Positions 29,849 through 43,308 are shown, numbered from the stretch's first letter. The stretch: DNA of 64,000 nt from Geodermatophilus sp. YIM 151500 (GCF_025716945.1 NZ_JAOVZT010000006.1:236276-300275), one strand, 5' to 3'. Numbers and translations: made by a program. Notes: a model not told the origin generated them from the letters alone.

Positions 29849-31126
29849 GTGCGCGTGCTGGTGATCGGCTCCGGTGCCCGGGAGCACGCCCTGTGCGTCG
29901 CTCTGTCCGCCGACCCCGCGGTGCTGGCGCTGGCCTGCGCGCCCGGCAACGCCGGCACCCGGTCGCTCGCCGAACCGTTCCCGCTCGACGTCACCGACCC
30001 GGTCGCGGTGGCCGGGCTGGCCCGCGAGTGGCGAGCCGACCTCGTGGTGATCGGGCCCGAGGTGCCCCTGGTCGCCGGCGCGGCCGACGCGGTGCGGGAC
30101 GCCGGCATCGCCTGCTTCGGCCCGTCGGCGCAGGCGGCCCGGCTGGAGGGCAGCAAGTCCTTCGCCAAGGGCGTGATGGCCGCCGCCGGCGTGCCCACGG
30201 CCCGGTCGTGGCCGGTGGGCGGGCGGGCCGAGCTGGAGACCGCCCTCGACGAGGCCGCGCAGCACACCGGCGGAGCGCCCTGGGTGGTCAAGGACGACGG
30301 CCTGGCCGCCGGCAAGGGCGTGCTGGTCACCGACGACCGCGCCGCGGCGGTCGCGCACGGGCGGGCGGTGCTGGACGCCGGTGGCGCGGTGCTGGTCGAG
30401 GAGTACCTCGACGGCCCGGAGGTGTCGCTGTTCGCGGTGACCGACGGGCGGACGGTGCTGCCGCTGCTGCCCGCCCAGGACGCCAAGCGGCGCGACGACG
30501 GTGACGCCGGCCCCAACACCGGGGGGATGGGCGCCTACGCGCCGCTGCCCTGGGCACCGGCGGAACTGGTCGACGAGGTGCTCGCCACGGTGCTGCAGCC
30601 GACGGTCGACGAGATGGCCCGGCGCGACGAGGCGTTCGCCGGGCTGCTCTACGCCGGGTTGGCGCTGACCTCGCGCGGCGTCCGGGTGGTGGAGTTCAAC
30701 GCCCGCTTCGGCGATCCGGAGACCCAGGTGGTGCTGCCGCTGCTGGAGACGCCGCTGGCCGGTCTGCTGCAGGCGGCGGCGACCGGGGTGCTCGCCGCCC
30801 ACCCGCCGCTGCGGTGGCGCGACGGCGCGGCGGTCACCGTGGTCGTCGCGGCCGCCGGCTACCCGGGTGCGCCGCGCACCGGCGACCCGGTGACCGGCGC
30901 CGACGGCGAGGGCGTCCTGCACGCCGGCACCGCGCTGGCCCCGGACGGGACGGTCGTGTCGGCCGGCGGCCGGGTGCTGGCCGTCACCGCGACCGGGTCC
31001 GACCTGGCCGCCGCCCGGCGGGCGGCCTACGAGCGGGTGGCCGGCGTCCGGCTCGCCGGCGCGCACTGGCGCACCGACATCGCGCTGGCCGCGGTCGAGA
31101 GGCGGATCGCCGTCCCGGCGCTCTAG
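29849..31126 (+). CDS. purD: Phosphoribosylamine-glycine ligase (GAR synthetase)
   Basis: An ATP-grasp enzyme that joins phosphoribosylamine and glycine in the second step of purine synthesis. The 425 residues fit the family. Features are the N-terminal [14 protein letters not shown], the ATP-grasp segment [16 protein letters not shown], the conserved [19 protein letters not shown], and [18 protein letters not shown]. The GTG lacks a ribosome site; TAGCGT eight bases upstream suggests a leaderless or nearly leaderless mRNA. It is convergent with the permease at 31152. Confidence 0.96.
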   Translation: MRVLVIGSGAREHALCVALSADPAVLALACAPGNAGTRSLAEPFPLDVTDPVAVAGLAREWRADLVVIGPEVPLVAGAADAVRDAGIACFGPSAQAARLEGSKSFAKGVMAAAGVPTARSWPVGGRAELETALDEAAQHTGGAPWVVKDDGLAAGKGVLVTDDRAAAVAHGRAVLDAGGAVLVEEYLDGPEVSLFAVTDGRTVLPLLPAQDAKRRDDGDAGPNTGGMGAYAPLPWAPAELVDEVLATVLQPTVDEMARRDEAFAGLLYAGLALTSRGVRVVEFNARFGDPETQVVLPLLETPLAGLLQAAATGVLAAHPPLRWRDGAAVTVVVAAAGYPGAPRTGDPVTGADGEGVLHAGTALAPDGTVVSAGGRVLAVTATGSDLAAARRAAYERVAGVRLAGAHWRTDIALAAVERRIAVPAL

Positions 31127-31151
31127 CGCACCACCCGCGGCCGGGCCGCGC

Positions 31152-32660
31152 TCAGCTCGCGGTGACCGGTGAGGCGGCGCGCTCCCGCCGGGGTTCCGGC
31201 GGCCGCGGGCCGAGGTGCCGACGGCTGAGGTAGGTGCCGGCGACGTTGGCGCAGGCGACCGTGGGCACGGCGATCAGCGCCCCGAAGATGCCGGCCACGA
31301 GCAGCCCGGCCGCGATGGCCAGGACGACGGCCAGCGGGTGCACCCGCACCGCCCGGCCGAGCAGCAGCGGCTGCAGCACGTGGCCCTCCAGCTGCATGAC
31401 GGCGGTGATGATGCCCAGCGCGACGAGAGCCGCGATGGGTCCGTCGGAGACCAGCGCGACCAGCACCGCGACCGTGCCGGCCAGGAACGAGCCGATGATC
31501 GGGATGAACGCGCCGAGGAACACCAGCGCGGCCAGCGGGACCACCAGCGGCACGCCCAGCACCGCCAGCCCGATGCCGATGACGACCGCGTCGAACAGGG
31601 CCACGACCGCGGTCGCGCGCACGTAGGAGATCAGCGTGCGCCACGAGCGCCGCGCGGCCTCGTCGACGTACGCGCGGGAGTCGTGGGGGAACAGCCCGAC
31701 CAGCCACAGCCAGATCCCGCGGCCGTCCTTGAGGAAGAAGAACAGGGTGAACAGGGCCAGGACGGTGCCGGTGACGACCTCGCCCACCGTGGTCGCGGTG
31801 GTGAGCGCGCCCGAGGCGAGGTCCTCCTGGTTGGCCACCAGCGTGTCCTGCAGCTGGGTGACGGCCGCCTCGAGCTGGCCCTGGGTGATCGGGAAGGTGC
31901 GGACGACGAAGTCCTGGACCTGCTCGATGCCCTGGCTGACCTGCTGGGCGAGGTCGCCGAAGCCGTCCATGATCCGCTCGACGACCAGCGTGATGATGCC
32001 GGCGACGACGCCCAGCCCCACGACGAGCATGGCCAGCGCCGCCAGGGACGGCGGCCAGCCGTGCCGGATGAGCCAGGCCGCGCCCGGCTGCAGCAGCGCC
32101 GCCAGCAGCAGCGCGACGATCACCGGCACCAGGACGACGTCGACGCGGGCGGCCGCCCACAGCAAGACGTAGAGCCCGGCCACCACCACGATCAGCCGCC
32201 ACGACCAGGACGCCGCCGTCCGCAGCCCCGGTGGCACGGCGGCCTCGCTGCTGGGGTGCACGGCCATGGCCGGCGGACGGCGGACGCCCGGGCGGCGACT
32301 GCGGCCGGCCTCGGGCGGTCCGCTGATGCCGCCGGGCGCGAGCGGGCCGTCGAGGTCGGGCGCGCCGGGTTCGGGGCTGCCCAGCGGCGGGCGCGACGAG
32401 CCCTCCGACCGATGGGCGCCGCCGTCCGCGGGCTCGCCGTCCGCGGGCTCGTCGTCCGCGGGCTCGTCGTCCGCGACGTCGTCGAGGAGGTCGTCGTCGA
32501 GGGGGTCGTCGTCGGCGACGCGGTCGCCGCCGGCGTGGCCCTGCGCCGTCCGCAGGAGCAGCCGGCCCCCGGCGTCGGGCCAGTCGTGCGGGTCGTGGGT
32601 CCGCGCTGCGTGGATGCGTGCCCGCGCGCGTGCCAGCAGGGTGCCCGCCCGGCGCAGCAT
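31152..32660 (-). CDS. AI-2E family (PerM-like) permease with acidic repeat tail
   Basis: A 502-residue membrane protein of the AI-2E transporter superfamily. The first 150 residues form a hydrophilic region with acidic pentapeptide repeats (EPADD/EPADG). About eight hydrophobic helices follow, with the family region LFTLFFFLKDGRGIW, FLGAFIPIIGSFLAGTVAV and VMQLEGHVLQPLLLGRAVRVHPL near the C-terminus. The substrate is unknown; relatives export AI-2 or exchange sodium and protons. The ATG was chosen for the GGGAGGTG seven bases upstream. It is divergent from purB. Confidence 0.88.
   Translation of the reverse strand: MLRRAGTLLARARARIHAARTHDPHDWPDAGGRLLLRTAQGHAGGDRVADDDPLDDDLLDDVADDEPADDEPADGEPADGGAHRSEGSSRPPLGSPEPGAPDLDGPLAPGGISGPPEAGRSRRPGVRRPPAMAVHPSSEAAVPPGLRTAASWSWRLIVVVAGLYVLLWAAARVDVVLVPVIVALLLAALLQPGAAWLIRHGWPPSLAALAMLVVGLGVVAGIITLVVERIMDGFGDLAQQVSQGIEQVQDFVVRTFPITQGQLEAAVTQLQDTLVANQEDLASGALTTATTVGEVVTGTVLALFTLFFFLKDGRGIWLWLVGLFPHDSRAYVDEAARRSWRTLISYVRATAVVALFDAVVIGIGLAVLGVPLVVPLAALVFLGAFIPIIGSFLAGTVAVLVALVSDGPIAALVALGIITAVMQLEGHVLQPLLLGRAVRVHPLAVVLAIAAGLLVAGIFGALIAVPTVACANVAGTYLSRRHLGPRPPEPRRERAASPVTAS
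32421..32480. repeat. Four in-frame 15-bp tandem repeats inside the AI-2E permease gene
   Basis: Four 15-base units (type GCCGTCCGCGGGCTC, two exact and two variant copies) encode the EPAD(D/G) pentapeptide on the minus strand. The number of units could vary between strains without a frameshift. Confidence 0.85.
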
Positions 32661-32762
32661 GGCCCACCTCCCGCGCGTGTAGGGGTCGTCGATGATCACG
32701 GTAGCCCTGCGGGAGGATGTTCCCGTGGTGCGACGAGCGGACCGGCGGCGGGCGAGGCACGC

Positions 32763-34066
<1,304 letters not shown>

Positions 34067-34070
<4 letters not shown>

Positions 34071-34933
34071 CCGCCCCCGACCTGCCCCTCGTCGCGCGCG
34101 GCAAGGTGCGCGAGGTCTACGACGCCGGCGACGACCGGCTGCTGATGGTCGCCTCCGACCGCATCTCGGCCTACGACGCCGTGCTGCCCACACCCATCCC
34201 CGACAAGGGCCGGGTGCTGACCGCGTTGTCGGCCTGGTGGTTCGAGCAGCTCACCCCGGAGCTTGAGCGGTTCGGCGCGTCGCACCACCTGCTCTCGACG
34301 ACCGACGTCCCGCCGTCCGTGGCCGGCCGGGGGATGCTCGTGCGGCGGCTGGAGATGCTGCCGGTCGAGTGCGTGGCCCGCGGCTACCTCGCCGGGTCGG
34401 GGACGGCGGAGTACCGGCGCACCGGGCGCATCGTCGACGTCCCGCTGCCGGCCGGGCTGGTGGAGGGCTCGCGGCTGCCGACGCCGGTGTTCACCCCGTC
34501 GACGAAGGCGGACGTCGGCGAGCACGACGAGCCGATCGGCTTCGAGCGCGTGGTGGAGATGGTCGGCGCCGCCCGCGCCGACGCGCTGCGCGCGCTCACC
34601 CTGGAGCTGTACCGGGAGGCGGCCGAGCTCGCCGAGGCGGCCGGCATCGTCCTCGCCGACACCAAGTTCGAGTTCGGCGTGGACGCCTCGGGCGGGCTGG
34701 TGCTGGCCGACGAGGTGCTCACCCCGGACTCGTCGCGCTTCTGGCCGGCCGACACGTGGTCGCCCGGCGGTCCGCAGCCCTCCTACGACAAGCAGTTCGT
34801 GCGCGACTGGCTGACGTCGTCCGGGTGGGACAGGGTCTCGCCCCCGCCCGAGCTCCCCGACGACGTCGTCGCCGCCACCCGGGAGCGCTACGTCACCGCC
34901 TACGAGACGCTGACCGGCCGCGCCTTCACCTGA
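34067..34933 (+). CDS. purC: SAICAR synthetase
   Basis: Phosphoribosylaminoimidazole-succinocarboxamide synthase, 288 residues. It ligates aspartate to CAIR using ATP. Motifs are the N-terminal [42 protein letters not shown], and the C-terminal [11 protein letters not shown] with [15 protein letters not shown]. It is translationally coupled to purB. The 101-base gap to purS contains a separate promoter-like TACCCT. Confidence 0.97.
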
Positions 34934-35034
34934 GGGGTCGCCCGCGCTCGGAGCGGCGGCCCGCCGGCGGGGAGGGCGTCCCGGGACGAGGTGGCACGCG
35001 GGGTGCCGGTGGAGCGGCTTGTACCCTCGTGCGC

Positions 35035-35274
35035 GTGCCGCGGGTGGTCGTCGACGTCGTCCTCAAGCCGGAGATCTCCGACCCCCAGGGCCAGGCGGTG
35101 CTCGGTGCGCTCGGCCGGCTCGGCCACGGCTCGGTGCGCAGCGTCCGCCAGGGCAAGCACTTCGTGCTCGAGGTCGACGGCACCCCCGACCGGGACGAGC
35201 TGCAGCAGATCGCCGAGACGCTGCTGGCCAACCCGGTGATCGAGGACGTCGAGCTGCACCTGCCGGGGGCCTGA
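35035..35274 (+). CDS. purS: FGAM synthase subunit PurS
   Basis: A 79-residue subunit that bridges PurQ and PurL in the three-part formylglycinamidine synthase. The family pattern [18 protein letters not shown] and a C-terminal [11 protein letters not shown] are clear. The GTG at 35035 gives the canonical start; TACCCT at 35022-35027, seven bases upstream, suggests a leaderless mRNA for the purSQL operon. A GTG two codons earlier is possible. purQ begins three bases after the stop. Confidence 0.93.
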   Translation: MPRVVVDVVLKPEISDPQGQAVLGALGRLGHGSVRSVRQGKHFVLEVDGTPDRDELQQIAETLLANPVIEDVELHLPGA

Positions 35275-35277
35275 GCC

Positions 35278-35945
35278 GTGCGGATCGGGGTGATCACCTT
35301 CCCGGGCAGCCTGGACGACGTCGACGCCGCGCGCGCGGTCCGCCTCGCCGGCGGGGAGCCGGTGAGCCTGTGGCACGCCGACGACCACCTCGAGGACGTC
35401 GACGCCGTCGTCCTGCCCGGCGGCTTCTCCTACGGCGACTACCTGCGGGCCGGGGCCATCGCCGCCCGCGCACCGCTGATGCACTCCGTGGTCGCGAAGG
35501 CGAGGAGCGGACTGCCCGTGCTGGGCATCTGCAACGGTTTCCAGGTGCTCTGCGAGGCCGGCCTGCTGCCCGGCGCGCTCACCCGCAACGGCCACCTGCA
35601 CTTCCGCAACCGCGACCAGGCGCTGCGCGTCGAGCGTGCCGACACCGCGTGGACCGGCAGTTACACCGCGGGCCAGCGCATCGTCGTCCCGGTCAAGAAC
35701 GGCGAGGGCCGCTACGTCGCCGCCCCGGCCGACCTCGACCGGCTGGAGGAGGAGGGCCGGGTCGTCGTCCGGTACGTCGAGGGCAACCCCAACGGCAGCT
35801 TGCGCGACATCGCCGGGGTGACCAGCGCGGACGGCCGGATCGTCGGGCTCATGCCGCACCCCGAGCACGCCGTCGAGGACCTCACCGGCCCGTCCACCGA
35901 CGGCCTCGGCTTCTTCACCAGCGTGCTCACGGCCGTGGTGGCCGC

Positions 35946-35949
<4 letters not shown>
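35278..35949 (+). CDS. purQ: FGAM synthase glutaminase subunit PurQ
   Basis: A 223-residue class I glutamine amidotransferase supplying ammonia to PurL. The nucleophile cysteine is in [19 protein letters not shown], and the His-Glu of the triad are in [11 protein letters not shown] near the C-terminus. The GTG start lies three bases after the purS stop, and the stop overlaps purL by GTGA. Confidence 0.96.
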
Positions 35950-38258
<2,309 letters not shown>

Positions 38259-38274
38259 CGGCGGGTCTGCGGGC

Positions 38275-38658
38275 ATGGGCCCAGCGGCGCCGATCCCGGC
38301 CGCCGAGCTGCGCGCCGCGGTCGACCCGGTCCGGCCGTGGCTGGCGGGGGAGGCCGAGCCGCCGCCGCGGCCGGTGCTGGCAGCCGCGGTCAAGACGTCC
38401 GCCAGGTGGCTGGCCCAGCAGGCGCCCGGCCGTTCGGTCGAGCTGCGGGTTCCCCCGCACGTCGCCGTCCAGCTGGTGCCCGGGCCGCGGCACACCCGCG
38501 GCACGCCACCCAACGTGGTCGAGACCGACCCGGCCACCTGGCTACGCCTCGTCACCGGCGCGCTGACCTGGGACGAGGCGCTCGCGCGGGGTGCGCTCAC
38601 CGCCAGCGGCAACCGCGCCGACCTCTCCCCGTACCTGCCCTTGGCCCCACTCAGGTGA
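38275..38658 (+). CDS. Sterol-carrier-like family protein
   Basis: A 127-residue protein of a bacterial SCP-like family commonly found directly after purL in actinobacteria. It contains [27 protein letters not shown] and [43 protein letters not shown], the latter typical of the SCP2 fold ending. The bound ligand and role are unknown. The start ATG lies 17 bases past purL. Confidence 0.85.
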   Translation: MGPAAPIPAAELRAAVDPVRPWLAGEAEPPPRPVLAAAVKTSARWLAQQAPGRSVELRVPPHVAVQLVPGPRHTRGTPPNVVETDPATWLRLVTGALTWDEALARGALTASGNRADLSPYLPLAPLR

Positions 38659-38684
38659 CCCGCATGGTCGTGCCGAGTGGGCCC
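38643..38684. terminator. Hairpin after the purSQL operon
   Basis: 10-base arms with one mismatch (GGCCCCACTC and GAGTGGGCCC) separated by 22 bases, overlapping the sterol-carrier-like stop codon. A second tight repeat (CCCCCGGAGGGGG) follows. It is placed between convergent genes. Confidence 0.5.
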
Positions 38685-38780
38685 CCGGAGGGGGTCCGCG
38701 CAGGCGCGACGCAGCGGCTCAGCGCGGCCGGCGGACGGCTCCTGGCCGCGGTGTCGTCCGGAGGACGACGGCGTCATTGC

Positions 38781-38933
38781 TCAGCCGGTGAACAGCGTGA
38801 TCGCCGTCTGCACGGTGCGGAACAGCCCGTAGAGCAACGGGATGCCGACCAGCGCCCAGGCGAAGACGATCAGTGCGACCGGGGTGTGCGTGGGCTGCTG
38901 CTGCCGGTCCGACGTGGACAGGGACGAACTCAT
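38781..38933 (-). CDS. Small subunit of the MFS transporter
   Basis: A 50-residue membrane peptide: a hydrophilic N-terminus (MSSSLSTSDRQQQPTHTP) and one or two helices (VALIVFAWALVGIPLLYGLF, TVQTAITLFTG). Its ATG overlaps the stop of the MFS gene by ATGA, so the two are co-translated. Tiny partners of this kind accompany OFA-type MFS genes in many actinobacteria and are annotated as MFS small subunits; their function is not established. Confidence 0.8.
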   Translation of the reverse strand: MSSSLSTSDRQQQPTHTPVALIVFAWALVGIPLLYGLFRTVQTAITLFTG

Positions 38934-40345
38934 CGCGCGGCGCTCCTCTCCGGGGTGCGGGCGGTGGAGGCGGCCTCGGCCTTCTTCGGCTCGTGCCACC
39001 GGTCGTCGACCGGCTTGACCATCAGGTTGGCGAGGAACCCGACGGCGAGCAGGCCGACCATGATGAACAGGGCCGGGCGGTAGTCCCCGGCGACCAGCTG
39101 GCCGGGGGTGCCCTGGGTGTCGAGGACGCCGTTGACGATCAGCGGGCCGGCGACACCGGCGGCCGACCAGGCGGTCAGCAGCCGGCCGTGGATCGCGCCC
39201 ACCTGGTAGGTGCCGAACAGGTCGCGCAGGTAGGCCGGGATGGTGGCGAAGCCGCCGCCGTAGAACGACAGGATGATGGCCGCGAGGACGACGAACAGCC
39301 AGGTCGCGCTGCTGCCCAGCGTCGCCAGCGCCACGTAGAGCAGCAGGCCGACGCCCAGGTAGACCATGTAGATGTTCTTGCGGCCGATGTAGTCCGAGGT
39401 CGACGACCAGACGAACCGGCCGGCCATGTTGAACAGCGAGAGCACGCCCACGAAACCGGCCGCCGCGGACGCCGCGATCGCCGAGGTCTCCCCGGTGCGG
39501 AAGAAGTCCTGGATCATCGGCGCGGCCTGCTCGAGGATGCCGATGCCCGCCGTCACGTTGCAGAACAGCACCGTCCACAGCAGCCAGAACTGCGGGGTCT
39601 TGACGGCGTTGCGCGCCGACACGTTCTCCGTGGTGACCAGGGCCTTCTGCTTCACGGTCGACGGGTCCCAGCCCTCGGGCCGCCAGCCCTCCGCCGGCAC
39701 CCGCACGATGGCCGAGCCGAACACCATGAAGCAGAAGTAGACGATGCCGAGGGTGAGGAAGAGGCCCGCGACGGCGCCGCCGTCCGGCGTCGTGCCCGCG
39801 GTCCCGTCGTAGCTCGGGTCGTACAGGCTCATCAGCTGCCGGGAGATCGGGGAGGCGATCAGCGCGCCGCCGCCGAAGCCCATGATGGCCATGCCGGTGG
39901 CCAGGCCCGGCCGGTCGGGGAACCACTTGATCAGCGTCGACACCGGCGAGATGTAGCCGATGCCCAGGCCGATGCCGCCGAGGAAGCCGTAGCCGAAGTA
40001 GAGCAGCCACAGCTGCTCGGTCGCGATGCCGAGCGAGCCGACCAGGAAGCCGGCGGCCCAGAAGCAGGCGGCGGTGAACATGGCCGCCCGGGGGCCGTTC
40101 TTGTCGACCCAGGTGCCGAAGACGGCCGCGGAGAGGCCGAGCATGACGATCGCGATCGAGAAGATGACGCCGATCGCGGTCAGGCTGGTGTCGAAGTGGG
40201 CCACCAGCGCGGACTTGTACACGCTGGTCGCGTACGCCTGCCCGATGCACAGGTGCACCGCCAGCGCGGCCGGTGGGATGAGCCACCGGTTGAAGCCCGG
40301 TCGCGCGACGATGCGCTCCCGGGACAGGATGCTCGGCACTGCCAA
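38930..40345 (-). CDS. OFA-family MFS transporter (oxalate/formate antiporter-like)
   Basis: A 471-residue twelve-helix major facilitator. The N-terminal RWLIPPAALAVHLCIGQAYATSVYK, the GFLGGIGLGIGYISPVSTLIKWFPDRPGLATGMAIMGFGGGALI segment and FYGGGFATIPAYLRDLFGTYQVGAIHGR are characteristic of the oxalate:formate antiporter family. The cargo is probably a monocarboxylate, but oxalate, formate, lactate and others are all seen in the family. The TTG at 40345 was chosen because GGAGG lies seven bases upstream; a GTG two codons later is too far from it. The small-subunit gene follows in overlap. Confidence 0.85.
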   Translation of the reverse strand: MAVPSILSRERIVARPGFNRWLIPPAALAVHLCIGQAYATSVYKSALVAHFDTSLTAIGVIFSIAIVMLGLSAAVFGTWVDKNGPRAAMFTAACFWAAGFLVGSLGIATEQLWLLYFGYGFLGGIGLGIGYISPVSTLIKWFPDRPGLATGMAIMGFGGGALIASPISRQLMSLYDPSYDGTAGTTPDGGAVAGLFLTLGIVYFCFMVFGSAIVRVPAEGWRPEGWDPSTVKQKALVTTENVSARNAVKTPQFWLLWTVLFCNVTAGIGILEQAAPMIQDFFRTGETSAIAASAAAGFVGVLSLFNMAGRFVWSSTSDYIGRKNIYMVYLGVGLLLYVALATLGSSATWLFVVLAAIILSFYGGGFATIPAYLRDLFGTYQVGAIHGRLLTAWSAAGVAGPLIVNGVLDTQGTPGQLVAGDYRPALFIMVGLLAVGFLANLMVKPVDDRWHEPKKAEAASTARTPERSAAR

Positions 40346-40627
40346 GGTCGGACCTCCGGTCGTCCGGACCGGGAGCGGGGCGCAACCCGGTCGCCTGCTG
40401 GTTCCCGCACGGCCTCGGCACCCTAAGCGAGGCAAGGGCAGCCCGCTCGTCGATCGTGATCTGATCGTTGTGCACGACTCCATGGTGTGCTGCACAACAC
40501 AGTGAACCCTCAACCACCGCATCCGGCCAGTCGGGACGCCGGACGAGGAGCAGGCACCCCGGGACGCGGCGGGTGCAGACCCGGGCGCCGGTCGGAGGGG
40601 AGCGCCGATCGCCGGTACCCTCGACAG
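40346..40627. promoter_or_regulatory. Divergent MFS/purF control region with a spaced palindrome
   Basis: This 282-base gap separates the MFS gene (minus) and purF (plus). An ACCCTA at 40420-40425 is TAGGGT on the minus strand and may be the MFS -10. An 8-bp inverted repeat GTTGTGCA (40467-40474) / TGCACAAC (40491-40498) lies upstream of it and looks like a regulator site. TACCCT at 40616-40621 is six bases before the purF GTG and is the likely purF -10. Confidence 0.45.
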
Positions 40628-42193
40628 GTGCCCCGAGGTGATGGACGGCTGACGCACGACCTCGACCCCGGCTCCCCCGGCCCCCAGGACGCCTGCGGCG
40701 TCTTCGGCGTGTGGGCGCCCGGCGAGGAGGTCGCGAAGCTCGCGTACTTCGGGCTCTACGCCCTGCAGCACCGGGGGCAGGAGGCCGCGGGCATCGCCGT
40801 CTCCGACGGCTCCTCGGTGGTGGTCTACAAGGACCTCGGGCTGGTCAGCCAGGTCTTCGACGAGCCGACCCTGGGCAGCCTGCGCGGCCACCTCGCCGTC
40901 GGCCACACCCGCTACTCCACCACGGGCGCCTCGACCTGGGAGAACGCCCAGCCGACCTTCCGCACCACCGAGGATGGCACCGGCCTGGCGCTCTGCCACA
41001 ACGGCAACCTGGTCAACACCGCCGAGCTGGCGGCGAAGGCCGCGGACGACGGCGTCCCGGGCGCCTTCGCGGCCACCACCGACTCCGACCTGGTCACCGC
41101 TCTCATCGCCGCCCGCCCCGACCTCCCCGTCGAGGACGCCGCCATGCAGGTGCTGCCCCAGCTGCGCGGCGCGTTCAGCTTCACCTTCATGGACGAGAAC
41201 ACCCTGTACGCCGCCCGCGACCCGCAGGGCGTGCGCCCGCTGGTGCTCGGTCGTCTGGAGCGCGGCTGGGTGGTGGCCAGCGAGACCGCCGCCCTCGACA
41301 TCGTCGGCGCCTCGGTGGTGCGCGAGATCGAGCCCGGTGAGCTGCTCGCCATCGACGAGAACGGGCTGCGCAGCCAGCACTTCGCGCACAGCGAGCCGAA
41401 GGGCTGCGTCTTCGAGTACGTCTACCTGGCCCGCCCCGACACGACGATCGGCGGCCGCAGCGTGCACGCCGCCCGCGTCGAGATCGGTCGCCGGCTGGCC
41501 AGGGAGCACCCGGCCGACGCCGACCTGGTCATCCCCGTGCCCGAGTCGGGCACCCCGGCGGCCGTCGGCTACGCCGAGGCGAGCGGCATCCCGTACGGGC
41601 TGGGGCTGGTCAAGAACTCCTACGTCGGCCGCACGTTCATCCAGCCGTCGCAGACCATCCGCCAGCTCGGCATCCGGCTCAAGCTCAACCCGCTGCGCGA
41701 CGTCATCCGCGGCAAGCGGCTCGTCGTCGTCGACGACTCGATCGTGCGGGGCAACACCCAGCGGGCGCTGATCCGCATGCTGCGCGAGGCCGGCGCCGTC
41801 GAGGTGCACGTGCGCATCTCCTCGCCGCCGGTCAAGTGGCCCTGCTTCTACGGGATCGACTTCGCCAGCCGGGCCGAGCTCATCGCCAACGGCCTGGACA
41901 TCGACGGGGTCCGGGCGTCGATCAACGCCGACTCGCTGGGCTACGTGTCCGAGCAGGGCCTCATCGCGGCCACCGAGCAGCCGGCCACCCGGCTGTGCAC
42001 GGCGTGCTTCACCGGCCAGTACCCGATCCCGCTGGGCGAGGCCGGCCTGCTCGGCAAGCACGTCCTCGAGGCCTCCGGGCGCACCCCGATGCCGCGCGTC
42101 GACGAGACGCGGGCGGTCAGCGGCTGGACCGGCCAGCAGGCCGGCAGCGCCACGCTGCCCGGCGGCGCCGAGGACGCGCTGTCGCGTCCGTGA
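40628..42193 (+). CDS. purF: Amidophosphoribosyltransferase
   Basis: First committed purine enzyme: makes phosphoribosylamine from PRPP and glutamine. The product has 521 residues. A 22-residue propeptide precedes the N-terminal nucleophile Cys23 (DACGVFGVWAPG), which self-cleavage must expose. The glutaminase domain is followed by the PRTase domain with RLVVVDDSIVRGNTQ. Cysteines near residue 275 and in LCTACFTGQYP could ligate an Fe-S cluster as in the Bacillus-type enzyme. The GTG start lacks a ribosome site; the TACCCT six bases upstream indicates a leaderless mRNA. It is coupled to purM by GTGA. Confidence 0.96.
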   Translation: MPRGDGRLTHDLDPGSPGPQDACGVFGVWAPGEEVAKLAYFGLYALQHRGQEAAGIAVSDGSSVVVYKDLGLVSQVFDEPTLGSLRGHLAVGHTRYSTTGASTWENAQPTFRTTEDGTGLALCHNGNLVNTAELAAKAADDGVPGAFAATTDSDLVTALIAARPDLPVEDAAMQVLPQLRGAFSFTFMDENTLYAARDPQGVRPLVLGRLERGWVVASETAALDIVGASVVREIEPGELLAIDENGLRSQHFAHSEPKGCVFEYVYLARPDTTIGGRSVHAARVEIGRRLAREHPADADLVIPVPESGTPAAVGYAEASGIPYGLGLVKNSYVGRTFIQPSQTIRQLGIRLKLNPLRDVIRGKRLVVVDDSIVRGNTQRALIRMLREAGAVEVHVRISSPPVKWPCFYGIDFASRAELIANGLDIDGVRASINADSLGYVSEQGLIAATEQPATRLCTACFTGQYPIPLGEAGLLGKHVLEASGRTPMPRVDETRAVSGWTGQQAGSATLPGGAEDALSRP

Positions 42194-43251
42194 CGGCCGG
42201 GGACGGCTTCACCTACGCCGCGTCCGGCGTCGACATCGACGCCGGTGAGCGGGCCGTCGAACTCATGCGGACGGCGGTGCAGCGCACCAGCCGGCCGGAG
42301 GTGGTCGGCGGCCTCGGCGGCTTCGCCGGGCTGTTCGCGCTGGACACCGCGAAGTACCGGCGCCCGCTGCTCGCCTCGTCCACCGACGGGGTGGGTACCA
42401 AGATCGCGCTGGCGCGGCGGCTCGACCGGCACGACACGGTCGGCATCGACCTGGTGGCGATGGTGGTCGACGACCTGGTGGCCTGCGGAGCCGAGCCGCT
42501 GTTCCTGCAGGACTACGTGGCCTGCGGGCGGGTGGTGCCCGAGCGGATCGCGGCCGTCGTCACCGGCATCGCCGCCGGCTGCATGCGGGCGGGCGCCGCC
42601 CTGGTCGGCGGCGAGACCGCCGAGCACGGTGACCTCATGGCCCCGGACGACTACGACCTGGCGGCGACCGCGGTCGGCGTAGTCGAGGCCGACGCGGTGC
42701 TCGGCCCCGAGCGGGTCCGGGACGGCGACGCGATGGTCGCGATGGCGTCGTCCGGGCTGCACTCCAACGGCTACTCCCTGGTGCGCCGCGTGGTCGCCGC
42801 GGCCGGGCTCGACCTGCACGGCACCCCGAGCGGGCTCGACCGGCCGCTCGGCGAGGAGCTGCTCGAGCCCACCCGCATCTACGCGCCGGACTGCCTCGCG
42901 CTGGTGCGCGACTTCGGCGTCGACGCCGTGCACGCCTTCGCCCACATCACCGGGGGAGGGCTGGCCGGCAACACCGCCCGCGTCGTGCCGGAGGACCTGC
43001 AGGCGACCCTGGACCGCGGCACGTGGGCGCTCCCGCCGGTCGTGGCGCTGCTCGAGCAGCACGGCGTGCCGCGTGCGGAGTCCGAGCGCGCCTTCAACTG
43101 CGGCGTCGGCATGGTCGCCGCCGTCGCGCCGGGCGTCGCCGACGCGGTCGTCACGGCGCTGGCCGGACGGGGTGTGCCGGCCTGGGTGGCCGGCACGGTC
43201 GGGCCGCGGGCGGGCGCCGAGGCGGCCCGGCTGGTGGGCGCCTACCGCTGA
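42190..43251 (+). CDS. purM: AIR synthetase
   Basis: Phosphoribosylformylglycinamidine cyclo-ligase, 353 residues, which closes the imidazole ring to form AIR. Family segments are FTYAASGVDIDAGE at the N-terminus, LLASSTDGVGTKIALA, LVGGETAEHGDLM and HITGGGLAGNTARVVPEDL. It is translationally coupled to purF. A perfect terminator hairpin lies between it and the convergent DUF3073 gene. Confidence 0.97.
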   Translation: MTAGDGFTYAASGVDIDAGERAVELMRTAVQRTSRPEVVGGLGGFAGLFALDTAKYRRPLLASSTDGVGTKIALARRLDRHDTVGIDLVAMVVDDLVACGAEPLFLQDYVACGRVVPERIAAVVTGIAAGCMRAGAALVGGETAEHGDLMAPDDYDLAATAVGVVEADAVLGPERVRDGDAMVAMASSGLHSNGYSLVRRVVAAAGLDLHGTPSGLDRPLGEELLEPTRIYAPDCLALVRDFGVDAVHAFAHITGGGLAGNTARVVPEDLQATLDRGTWALPPVVALLEQHGVPRAESERAFNCGVGMVAAVAPGVADAVVTALAGRGVPAWVAGTVGPRAGAEAARLVGAYR

Positions 43252-43308
43252 GCGGCCGCGCCGGCCGCGCCGGCCTGGTCCCCCGGGCACGACGGCGCCC
43301 CCGGCTGA

